From contig CM059972.1 in assembly GCA_030490835.1 (NCBI GenBank), positions 57,951,563 to 58,015,562 of the forward strand: 64,000 nucleotides of DNA. The letters run 5' to 3'. Positions 1 through 9,076 of this stretch are shown in pieces. The number at the start of each line of letters is the position of its first letter. Positions within the stretch are counted from its first letter, which is position 1. The notes under the pieces were generated by a model. It was not told the DNA's origin, searched no databases, and was given only the letters and a program-made list of their open reading frames with translations. The position numbers and the translations under genes are program-made. Origin of the DNA: Annona cherimola (taxonomy: Eukaryota; Streptophyta; Magnoliopsida; Magnoliales; Annonaceae).

Positions 1-2318
1 CCATCAAATCACGTGAATAAGCTGCTGATTTTATGGGCCAATGGGCAGCAATGAATCACGTGATCTGCATTTGGATCCAAAATATTGCAGCTGAAAATTT
101 TTGTGTGGGGTCATTTGCTGCTGATGCATTTTTATTGCATCACGTGAATGGGGTTTTATGCAATGGGCATTTGGTGGGACACATGGCAGGAATGGAGGAC
201 GTGAACAACTTGAATGCATGCTACTCATTCACGTGAGTAGGGCAGTTGCTGATTTATCACGTAGCAGCTGTCCATTTTTGGACGTGATGATTTGATCAAT
301 TTTGGATGGCTGGATGGATGGGCTGTGATCGCTGCTGCTTTGTGCAACAAAATCATAGCGTTGATTTCAAGTAGGCCCCACTTGCTGTAATTTGTTTTCC
401 TGCATAAAAAATATTTAGATTAGTAAAAATCATTAGTGGGTCATTATTATAAAATTAATTCAAACCCATTTAATTTCATGGCAACAAATAAAATGTAATT
501 TCAAGCCAAAAGATTATAAAATTTGTTTAAATTGCTTGAAATTAATATTTAATATCCACAAGTTGCAAAACCACATTTTAAACCACATTTCATATTAATA
601 TTAATTAATTACCCACCAAATTAGTATAAAATGTCCACAAAATATGTTACCAAATTCCAATTATCAAATACCCCCACACTTGAACTTTTGCTTGTCCTCA
701 AGAAAATATAAAAGAATTCAAGAACAGATTGCAAAATTCCAAAATCTTGAGCAAAAATTGCATGTTTGGCCTGTCATCAAAATAAATGAGAGTATTAAAG
801 AATTTGAAACATGATACTCATTGAAAATCTTAATCAACAATCCCTTCTCACTTGACTAATACTGCACACCCCTGTTACCTAATTTGCTTTCAATCATTAA
901 GAGTTAAAAACTCCCGCAATAAACTCTTAATTATCAGATATCTTCCCCATTTAATAAGTTATTCAATACACACAATCAATAATTCAAGTGGTAGTAGTGC
1001 AGAAAATATCAGTCAAATTACTTCATATACATCTCATCAATTTTTTGCATTTAAATTTCCTTTGCCTACTCAATTAACCAATTTATAGGATCATAAAGAC
1101 TTAGTAGGACAACGGTCAGGTGTGGCACATGAAATAAAATTTCAAAAATTTGAATCGTCTGTGCATTACTTGAGCCTCATTTTACAACAGGAAATAATGT
1201 TACCCCCGCACTTAGTGCTTTTATTCTTTTTCAAGCCTGTTCTTATCCTTGGTTTAGCTCTGTGATTTTTTTTTATAAACCAAGTCCGGTAATAATTTCC
1301 CTCACCATATTTCAGTGTATCTGGGAAGTCATTATTTGCATAGCTAGGAGATATTATTCCCTATTTCACTTTTCAGCTCAGAATTCAATTTCAAAGTTGG
1401 TTCAACGAAGTGGGAATTGTAGTTTAAGTTCAGGCTCAAAGGGGGTAAACAACTGTTATACTTTTAAAGATAGGCTCATCATGAAAAGAAAATTGCCTTA
1501 ATCATGTTCATAAATTGGTTCAATGGAGTTTTGGCTTTGGAAATTTCTTCAACTAGAATAAAATTTTTCATGTATATGGAAAAACTACCTTCTTAAATGA
1601 CAATTGTGTGTATTAGAAAAACTTTTAATAAATTAGAGAGGATTACTCTGATTTTGAAAGAAAACAAGATTGGCTCCTAGTTATATAGTTTCATCAAGTG
1701 ATTTGGGATAAAAAATCCAAGTATTTTCAACAAGTACATGTTAAAAAAAAATTTAACATCTCATTAAGCTTTAATTTTTCTCAAAAATGTTGAAATTCCA
1801 CGTATGAGTTGCTATCAAGACATACAAGAGCTCAAAGTGGGGTATATATTTGTTTTTTTTATAGAAATATTTAGAGAAAATTAATGCAATGCATTCACCT
1901 CCACACTTAAAATTAACATTGTCCTCAATGAAAATCATGTTATCAAAATAAAGGGAGTAATTGTTCAAGTGTGAGATGTTAACTTCCCTGTGTTGGAAAA
2001 TTAAACCGAATTAACATCCCACGGTGCTTCCTTCCACGTAGAACCTGAAAATAACCAATAAAGCTTAAAATTAAAAAGTATCAAAATTTCTATAAAAAAA
2101 ACTAAAAATAAATAAAACTAAAACCTCCCTGAAAGAAAAGAAAAGTTCGGGTTGCCTCCCGAAAAGCGCTTGGTTTAAAGTCATCAGCCTGACTGTAGAT
2201 CTTCAATTGAGTGGCGTGATTTTGCAAAAGGAGTGTATGACTCCTGTTGGAATGTGATCCCCTGAGAAGTAGGGTTTGAGGCGCTGCCCATTGACTTTGA
2301 ATGCTCCTGTCTTTTCAC
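1..2318 (-). other. 3' non-coding tail of gypsy element H
   Basis: AT-rich sequence with no credible gene. It lies downstream (minus strand) of the integrase and resembles the post-pol region of Athila/Tat elements. Three purine tracts read as polypurine-like sites on the minus strand: near 1895-1909 (AAGTGTGGAGG), 1203-1214 (AAGTGCGGGGG) and 668-682 (AAGTGTGGGGG). Just after the last one, TGATAATT at 666 could open a 3' LTR running out of the window, but this start does not match the short LTR at 10602-10858, so the assignment is unsure. The phrase CCTCACCATATTTCAG near 1300 recurs near 14610 and 14650 in element A, showing that both tails share ancestry. Confidence 0.5.
10..235. promoter_or_regulatory. 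cluster of CACGTG (G-box) motifs
   Basis: Four CACGTG palindromes occur at 10-15, 57-62, 141-146 and 230-235. Three are flanked as TCACGTGA. Near-matches with an ACGT or ACGTG core follow near 198, 260 and 281. CACGTG is the plant G-box bound by bZIP and bHLH factors. The cluster may lie in the U3-like part of an LTR cut by the window edge. Binding is inferred from the motif only. Confidence 0.35.
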
Positions 2319-3417
2319 TTAGATTTCAACAGCTCCATGAGGAAACACTTGTAATACTTTGAATGGTCTCGACCACCTCGACTTCAATTTTCCTGGAAAT
2401 AATTTAAAACGAGAATTAAAAAGCAACACCATGTCATTAGCTTTGATTACCTTCTGCCGGATGTGTTTGTCATGCCAAAATTTTATCTTTTCCTTGTACA
2501 TCTTTGAATTTTCATAAGCGTCGAGTCGAATCTCCTCGAGTTCATCAAGCTGTAGTAGACGCCTTTCTCCTGCAAATTTCAAATCAAAATTCAAAAATTT
2601 GATTGCCCAGTATGCTTTGTGCTCCAGCTCTACAGGCAAGTGGCATGATTTTCCATAGACTAGTCTGAAATGTGTTGTTCCAATCGGAATCTTGAATGTC
2701 GTGCGGTATGCCCAAAGAGCATCATCGAGTTGCCTTGACCAATCTCGCCGTGATTGGGATACCGTCTTCTCAAGTATCTGTTTAATCTCGCGGTTTGAGA
2801 TTTCAGCCTGACCACTTGTTTATGGGTGATATGGGGTGGTGATTTTATGTGTGACCCCATATTTCTTGAGCAGTTGCTCCATTTACTTGTTACAGAAGTG
2901 GCTTCCTCCGTCACTTATGATTGCTCATGGTACACCAAATCTGGTAAAAATGTAGCATTTTAAGAATTTGGCGACCACTCGTGAGTCATTTGTTGGAGAA
3001 GCGATTGCCTCCACCCATCTAGTTACATAATCAACCGTCAGAAGTATGTACTGATTGTTGAATGAGGATGGGAAAGGTCCCATGAAATCCATGCCCCAGA
3101 CATCGAATGGTTCGACCTCGAGAATGCTTGTGAGTGGCATCTCGTTTCGCTTTGAAATGTTTCCTGTTCTTTGGCACCTGTCACAGGTTAGTGTAAAAGA
3201 TCGAGCATCTTTGAACAAAGTGGGCCAGAAGAAACCTGATTGTAAGACTTTTGCTGCTGTTTTGGTGGGACCCATGTGGCCACCATATGGTGAAGAATGA
3301 CAGTGGTAAAGGATGCTTTGGATTTCTTCGTTTGGTACACATCGGCGAATCAGACTGTCGCCGCATCTCTTGTAAAGGTATGGGTCCTCCCATATGTAGT
3401 ATTTTACGTCCGCCATG
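2319..3417 (-). pseudogene. Ty3/gypsy integrase (element H), degenerate
   Basis: Integrase inserts the cDNA copy into the host genome. Minus-strand reading from 3416 shows the zinc-binding HHCC region ([18 protein letters not shown], then CDRCQR), the core with [10 protein letters not shown] and DYVTRWVEA, and ISDGGSHF further on. The C-terminal part ends at 2319 with [11 protein letters not shown]. At least two in-frame stops break it, near 2884 and 2821. It is the direct continuation of the RNase H ORF at 9077 and above: removing the 3418-9076 insertion and one CCATG copy rejoins both in frame. The family is Athila/Tat-like. It cannot produce active integrase. Confidence 0.85.
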
Positions 3418-3779
3418 TGTTCCGGCCTCGTGAGAAAAATAAAATATGTTCTTCAAAATTCATTCTTTCTTGGTTGAATGTGAAATTGTTTTCCCTGCGG
3501 CTTTGAGAATAAATGCTTAATTAATTTCCCAGCAAAATTTTAAAGCATCCAATTCTTTAACCGAGTCCGAAAAATACATCACAGAAATATTTTGCATTTT
3601 GTTCCACATTCTGATTTTACATCTCTAACGAGAAAACCCTTGATTAAAAGAGCTGAATACAATGGTCCATAAAAAAATGCTTAATAATAATGAAGTGCGT
3701 AGAAGATCCTTCTACGTCTTTACAAGTGCACGAAAAATCGTGTCTAACAAAAATATAAAGATAAATGAGTACACTTCGC

Positions 3780-3918
3780 CCCGCGCCGTGACTCGAATGT
3801 GAGGTATATGACGCTACGCGCCATATCTTAAATGTGAAGTACATGACGCCGCGCGCCATGACTTGAATGTGAGGTACACGACGCCACGCGCCATGACTTA
3901 AATGTGAGTTTACGCTTA
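3780..3918. repeat. ~35-bp tandem repeat, about 3.5 units
   Basis: Units share GACTTGAATGTGAGGTA followed by ACGACGCCACGCGCCAT with small changes; the third unit (about 3860-3895) is typical. The 100 bp after about 4010 hold a second short repeat, AGACCAGCGTGTCCCGC and AAACCAGCGTCTCCCGC. Both are GC-richer than the flanks. No coding sense is seen. Confidence 0.7.
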
Positions 3919-4199
3919 GCCCGTCGACCAGCGATGACTCGGTTTGGGAACTAGTGAGGGGCCCGTCGGCTACACCAGTGACCCTACACAGCAAACTAAG
4001 TGCGCTCTTAGCTTCTGGATTTATACAGCAGACCAGCGTGTCCCGCTTTCAGCTTCTATATAAGAAACCAGCGTCTCCCGCATTCAGTCTCTGGATTGAA
4101 TAATTGGGTGGTTTTACCAAGAAATGGATTAACCGATTTTTAAAGTATTTTGGGTCATCTTTGACCAATTAAAAAAAGGTTTGAGCCCAACTGGGCTTG

Positions 4200-4560
4200 T
4201 TGGGGGATTTTTGGGCCATCTTGGGCTTTTTTGAGAGTTTTGAGCCATCTTGGGCTTTTTGGAGGGTTTTGAGCCATCTTGGGCTTTTTGGAGATTTTTA
4301 AGCCATCTTGGGCTTTTTGGAGAGTTTTGGGTCATCTTGGGCTTTTTGGAGATTTTTAAGCCATCTTGGACTTTTTGGAGAGTTTTGGGTCATCTTGGGT
4401 TTTTTGGAGATTTTTGAGCCATCTTGGACTTTTTGGCGAGTTTTGGGCCATCTTGGGCTTTTTTGGAAAATTTTAAGCCATCTTGGGCTTTTTGGAGGGT
4501 TTTGAGCCATCTTGGGCTTTTTTTGGAGAGTTTTGAGCCATCTTGGGCTTGCTCGGATAT
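4200..4560. repeat. 29-bp minisatellite, about 12 units
   Basis: About twelve units centred on CCATCTTGGGCTTTTTGGAG, with linkers such as GGTTTTGAG or ATTTTTAAG. The 29-bp period is not a multiple of three, yet open frames run through it on both strands because the unit contains few stops. Those frames (repeats such as SPRWLK) are artefacts of the repeat. It belongs to the gene-carrying insertion. Confidence 0.85.
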
Positions 4561-4589
4561 TAAGGCTCGGATTGAGTTAAGAGGTCATC

Positions 4590-5599
4590 ATTTTTTTTTC
4601 TTTTATATATATATATATATGTATATATATAATAGAAAGGTACTTAGCCCTGCGTATCAACTTAACCCACTGTTTGAGAAGTATCTACTCAGGCAAAAGT
4701 ATATATATATTTTTGAAAGTCTAAAAATATATATATATATTTTTTTTTGGAGCCCGTGGGGCAAATACATATATATATTTTTTTGAAGGCCCGCGGGACA
4801 AAATATTCATTTTTGGAGGCCCGCGGGGTATTTATATAATCTTAGAAATCAAAATCTCAATTTTTGGACGCCTTTGAATATATATGTGTATTTTGATATA
4901 TTTTTATATATAGAAAATACTCATATATTTATTTTTATTTCTTAAGGAGAAAATATACTTAACCCGTGTGTCAATTCAACCCGCCAATCGGGGAGTATCC
5001 ACGTTGGGAAAAGTAGTTTTTGAAAATAATATATATGTATATATATATAATATACACATATATATTTTTATTTTATTTTTAAAAGAGAAAATATACTTAA
5101 CCCGTGTGTCAATTCAACCCGCTAGTCGGGGAGTATCCACGTTGGGAAAAGTAGTTTTTTTTTTTTTGAAAATAATATATATGTATATATATATAATATA
5201 CACATATATATATTTATTTTATTTTCAAATGAGAAAATATAATTTACCCGTGTGTCAATTCAACCCGCCAGTCGGGGAGTATCCACGTTGGGAAAAGTAG
5301 TTTTCGAAAATAATATATATGTATATATATATTTATATATATAATATACACGTATATATATTTATTTTATTTTCAAATGAGAAAATATACTTAACCCGTG
5401 TGTCAATTCAACCCGCCAGTCGGGGAGTATCCACGTTGGGAAAAGTAGTTTTTGAAAATAATATATATGTATATATATATTTATATATATATAATATAAA
5501 GATATATATTTTTAAAAGAGAAAATATACTTAACCCGTGTGTCAATTCAACCCGCCAGTCGGGGAGTATCCACGTTGGGAAAAGTAGTTTTTGAAAATA

Positions 5600-5632
<33 letters not shown>

Positions 5633-6030
5633 ATATAAAGATATATATTTTTAAAAGAGAAAATATACTTAACCCGTGTGTCAATTCAACCCGCCAGTCG
5701 GGGAGTATCCACGTTGGGAAAAGTAGTTTTTGAAAATAATATATATTTATATATATATATTTATATATATATAATATAAAGATATATATTTTTAAAAGAG
5801 AAAATATACTTAACCCGCGTGTCAATTCAACCCGCCAGTCAGGGAGTATCCACGTTGGGAAAAGTAGTTTTTGAAAATAATATATATTTATATATATATA
5901 ATATAAAGATATATATTTTTAAAAGAGAAAATATACTTAACCCGCGTGTCAATTCAACCCGCCAGTCGGGGAGTATCCACGTTGGGAAAAGTAGTTTTTG
6001 AAAATAATATATATGTATATATATATATAA
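4590..6030. repeat. tandem array of ~140-bp units with AT-rich spacers
   Basis: Eight clear copies of a block containing CCCGTGTGTCAATTCAACCC and GGGAGTATCCACGTTGGG start near 4962, 5101, 5247, 5394, 5535, 5676, 5816 and 5941, at spacings of about 126-147 bp. A degenerate ninth copy lies near 4640-4690. Each conserved block of about 70 bp is followed by an alternating (TA/TG)n spacer that accounts for most of the length differences. Long frames crossing the array are repeat artefacts. Confidence 0.9.
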
Positions 6031-6169
6031 TAAAGAAATTCTCTTTTTTTTTTTTAACTAAAAGAAAAGAAAAGAAAAATATCTGAGAACTCACGTTCTC
6101 TCTTCTTTGAGCACGGGAGAGCTCCACCTCGGTTGAGTCCTCTGCTCAAGTTCTCTCCCGTTCTCCTCG

Positions 6170-6545
6170 TTGTCCCGAATGAAAGGGCCGAATGCGGCTA
6201 TTTATAAATTTTCTGCCGGCGTGGGATGGGTTGGCTGCCGTCGTTCCCGCGGAACTTCAGATTTCGTTGCCGTGAAACTGTGTCCACGCGGAACTTCAGA
6301 TTTCGTTGCCGCGGAACCTCGTTGCTTGGGTACCAAGCTACACTTGCGCGGAACCGCTTTTCCCGCGGAACCGCTTTTCACGTAGATCGTCCCCCATAGC
6401 GGCAGCGGAAATAGAGAGGAGACTGGAGAGACGAGCTGATAGATAGCCGCGAGCTGTTTCTGCTTCCTCTCTCGCCACCCTTGTCGGAATTTCTGCTCCC
6501 TGCTCCACCCAAAATCCTTGCTCCTCTCGCTCTCTTTATGCTGAA
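6170..6545 (+). promoter_or_regulatory. promoter/leader-like region before the Rab fragment
   Basis: The sequence changes from AT-rich repeats to GC-rich here. A TATTTATAAATT box lies at 6199-6210. Short direct repeats follow: GCGGAACTTCAGATTTCGTT occurs twice (about 6250 and 6289) and CGCGGAACCGCTTTTC twice (about 6349 and 6365). The Rab start codon is at 6546. A captured 5' flank of the Rab gene is plausible, but this is inferred from position and composition only. Confidence 0.3.
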
Positions 6546-6686
6546 ATGGCCAGCGGGTGCTACAGCGACCAGAAGATCGACTACGTTTTCAAGATAGCCC
6601 TCATCGGCGACTCGGCGGTCGGAAAATCTCAGATCCTTTCTCGATTTGCTCGCGACGAGTTCAGCTTGGATTCGAAGGCCACCATC
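6546..6686 (+). pseudogene. Rab GTPase (RABA/Rab11-type) N-terminal fragment
   Basis: Rab GTPases of the plant RABA group direct trafficking from the trans-Golgi network and recycling endosomes. The ATG at 6546 opens a frame with the typical QKIDYVFK lead, the P-loop GDSAVGKS at residues ~23-30, and [16 protein letters not shown] running into switch I. The similarity stops abruptly after KATI, where intact proteins continue into the effector loop. The frame continues to 6845 with unrelated residues, giving a chimeric ORF of 99 aa that lacks switch II and the G-base and prenylation motifs. It is therefore a truncated, non-functional gene fragment. Confidence 0.85.
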
Positions 6687-6860
6687 TTCTCGCCGGAGGG
6701 CCGCCTCTTTTATCCTCGCCGGAAAACGGATCTCCATCGTCCGCCTCGGACTCCACTTCGTCTCCGAATTGAATGCCTCGACGCGGAGAAAAGCCCAGCT
6801 TCTCTTCAACGCCTCCATGTCCATCCCTCTGTATGCAGCATGTAGACGCAATCCCTCAGG

Positions 6861-7230
6861 CTAAGCCGGCTCTGCTCCTCTGCCTGTCGTTGCTTTATCC
6901 GCAAATCCTCCGCCCGCTGCCGCAACCGAGTCATAGACCTTCAACAGACGCTGCTCGGCGTCCCGCAGCAGCTTCTCAAACGCCTCATGCATCTCGTCGA
7001 GCTGCAACACCGCCCTGTACATCAGCCTCTCCTTCTCCGCGGCCTCCCGGCACTCTCTTTCCTTCTCAGCCTGCTGCGCCCGCCACTCGAGGCGGTCGAT
7101 GCCCCCTGGCATCGAGTGCACGTCCCGCTTCCGCCGGCCACGCGAACCGGGCCACCCAGAGTGCCGGGAACTCCGGGCCCAGTGTCGGCACGAGCTCTCT
7201 AGTCACCGACGCCAATTCGTCTCTCCGGCG
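6861..7230 (-). pseudogene. unidentified coiled-coil-like gene fragment
   Basis: An open minus-strand frame runs to 6861 and stays open upstream of 7121. Its residues are rich in E, K, R and A with heptad-like spacing (EKERECREAAEKERLMYRAV, then LDEMHEAFEKLLRDAEQRLL, then KVYDSVAAAGGG). High GC and this composition suggest a real plant exon, probably a third or fourth captured gene. I do not recognise the family. The opposite strand also has frames here, so the strand choice rests on residue composition only. Confidence 0.4.
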
Positions 7231-7286
7231 GGCCGCACCTCCAGAGGAGCGCTAGCATCAACACGGAGTCGTACTTGCGGCTGCCG

Positions 7287-8672
7287 GCATCGCCGATATC
7301 GTTTTCGTCAAATAATAACATCAGTGTTTCCGGCTCGTCGGTTGTCGACGGCTCCTCCGTGGTGCAGCAAACCCCGCCGCAAGGCTCCCACCAGGACCAA
7401 TGCACTGGGCAAATGCCGCATCACCAGCAGGGGGTGGCCTCTACGGCAACTTCGCAGCTGAATTCTCAGATGGGCAGGATCTTGGCCGATCAGAGTAATC
7501 TGCTCGGGATGCACAAGAAGCCGAGATCGGATCTTCGTCAAGAAGAAATTTTTCAGCAGCTGATGCAGAGGCATGATTCTTTCCATCCCCAAGGGCATTC
7601 TCCTCAGATGCAGGCCTTGATTCAGCAGCAGAGGCTCTTGCAGCAGCGGCATCAGCAGCAGCAGATATTGCACTCAATGTCCCAGATGCAGCCGTCGCAA
7701 ATACAACAGCAGCAGATGTTGCAGTCCATGCCCCTACTGAAGCAGCATGTGCAGCATCAGCATCAGCACAGTGAGCAACCCGCATCCGGTATGAAGCATC
7801 CGTATTATAGTGGTATATGTGCACGTCGGCTTATGCAATACTTATATCATCTTCGTCAGCGCCCTCCTGATAACAACATTCTTTATTAGAGGAAATTTGT
7901 TGTGGAGTACTTTGCACCTCGAGCTAAGAAAAGATGGTGTTTATCATTGTATGATAATTTCGGACATTCTGGCCATGGTGTTTTCCCTCACTCCACTTTG
8001 GATGTGTGGCAGTGTGATATTTGTGGCTCTAAGCCAGGGAGAGGATTTGAGACTACTTTTGAAGTCCTCCCTAGGCTTAATAAAATCAAATTTGATAGCG
8101 GGGTCATAGATGAGCTTTTGTTTGTTGACTTGCCCTATGAACGGAGGCTGCCTTCTGGACTTATGGTATTAGAGTATCAAAAAGCTACTCAAGAGAGTGT
8201 TTATGAGCAGCTGCGAGTTATTCGTGAAGGTCAACTTCGAATTATATTTACCCCTGATTTAAAGATACTGTCTTGGGAATTTTGTGGAAGACGCCATGAA
8301 GAACTTTTGCCTCGCAGATTGGTTGCACCCCAGATGACTCAATTATTGCAGGTTGTACAGAAATACCAAAGTTCCATAAGCGAAAGTGGATCTTCTGGAG
8401 GAGTTTCAGCGCAGGATTTACAAGCAAACTGCAACATGTTTGTAACAGCTGGACGTCAACTGGCAAGGAATTTGGATTTGCAATCGCTGGATGAGTTGGG
8501 ATTTTCCAAAAGATATGTTCGGTGCTTGCAGATATCTGAAGTAGTGAGTAGCATGAAAGACTTGATTCAGTTCAGTCGGGATCACAAAATGGGACCTATT
8601 GAATCTCTGAAGAACTATTCTCGTCTGGCTGCTGCTTCGGTGAAGCTTCAAACAACAAAAGTGCTGGAAATG
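7287..8672 (+). pseudogene. SEUSS-like (SLK) transcriptional co-regulator, intronless partial copy
   Basis: SEUSS and SEUSS-like proteins are plant LIM-binding-type (Ldb1-like) adaptors that work with LEUNIG co-repressors in the nucleus. The copy starts in the Ser-rich part (SFSSNNNISVSGSS), passes a Gln-rich region (about 7610-7780), then the conserved domain with GICARRLMQYLYH, EYFAPRAKKRWCLSLYDN, WQCDICGSK, GRGFETTFEVLPRLN, FTPDLKILSWEFCGRRHEE, LGFSKRYVRCLQISEVVSSM. It ends near KVLEM at 8672. The N- and C-terminal parts are missing. A TAG at 7887-7889 replaces the Trp of the conserved YWRKF. No introns interrupt about 1.39 kb, although the family's genes have many, which points to a processed retrocopy. 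SLK rather than SEUSS is my reading of the domain. Confidence 0.88.
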
Positions 8673-8756
8673 GCTACGTCGAAGACGGAATTCGTCATCG
8701 ACGCCAAGACTCGCGGGTGGCTTAGAAAAGGCATCTGCTTCACCAGATCATCGTGC

Positions 8757-9007
8757 TCAGTCGCCGTCGGAGAGTAGGGATCGAAGGTCGTCGACGGCCA
8801 GGATGAAGTCCTGGTAGTGGTCTTCGATTTCTGACTCCTTGGCGCGAGCGGTGGTGGAGGAGCATTTCCGGGTGGCTGGCGGCGAAGGCCTTGCGGACAA
8901 AGGGGCCCAAATTGTCGCCGTTGCAGATGGCAGAGGAGAGGAGGAGGTGCTCCTGCTTCTCGGACGAATCAGGGCCGTCGGAAGGGGCGGGGGCAACTTT
9001 CCGGAGC
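8757..9007 (-). pseudogene. exocyst subunit SEC15 N-terminal fragment
   Basis: SEC15 is the exocyst subunit that links Rab GTPases to vesicle tethering at the plasma membrane. On the minus strand the frame gives LLLSSAICNGDNLGPFVRKAF, then a Pro-Glu-x-Leu-Leu-His-His stretch, then, after a frame change near 8850, AKESEIEDHYQDFILAVDDL followed by RSLLSD. This matches the start of plant SEC15A/B, with small losses around the frame change and before HYQDF. A run of A residues (minus strand, 9007-9020) sits just upstream. Only about 80 residues of a roughly 800-residue protein are present, so it is non-functional. It is antisense to the SLK copy next to it. Confidence 0.75.
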
Positions 9008-9076
9008 TTTTTTTTTTTTTTGAAATGAGAAATCATATACTTGTAGTAGTCCCATAGTTAAAAATTTACCTCATCA

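Larger units (their letters stand above)
3418..9076. mobile_element. 5.66-kb gene-carrying insertion, TSD CCATG
   Basis: The insertion starts TGTTCCGGCC and ends CCTCATCA, and is flanked by CCATG at 3413-3417 and 9077-9081. The ends and 5-bp duplication are typical of LTR-retroelement integration. Excision restores the gypsy reading frame of the target exactly, which is strong support for the borders. I see no gag or pol inside and no second copy of either end, so it may be a giant solo LTR or a non-autonomous element with diverged LTRs. The cargo is 35-bp, 29-bp and ~140-bp tandem repeats, then fragments of Rab, SEUSS-like and SEC15 genes. A Pack-MULE would give 9-bp duplications and a Helitron none. 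Confidence 0.75.

Noticed and set aside
4129..4510. Long open frames on both strands in the minisatellite
   Set aside because: They only reflect the stop-poor 29-bp unit; the peptides are periodic and mirror each other on the two strands.
4968..6001. Plus- and minus-strand frames rich in Tyr/Ile (IYIYIY, SIQPASRG)
   Set aside because: Translation of the (TA)n spacers and the ~140-bp repeat; no codon or family signal.
4950..6020. CRISPR-like array
   Set aside because: Repeat and spacer lengths (~70 bp each), variable AT-rich spacers and the plant retroelement setting rule this out.
6378..6851. 157-aa minus-strand ORF over the Rab fragment
   Set aside because: It is antisense to the clear RABA P-loop frame and shows no family features.
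7199..7824. Minus-strand ORFs (127 and 121 aa) in the SLK region
   Set aside because: They are shadows of the CAG-rich glutamine tract of SLK; the plus strand carries the conserved domain.
3418..9076. Pack-MULE or Helitron as carrier of the host-gene fragments
   Set aside because: No terminal inverted repeats and no 9-bp TSD for a MULE; no TC start with CTRR end and no AT target without duplication for a Helitron. The 5-bp TSD with TG...CA and frame repair fits LTR-type integration better.
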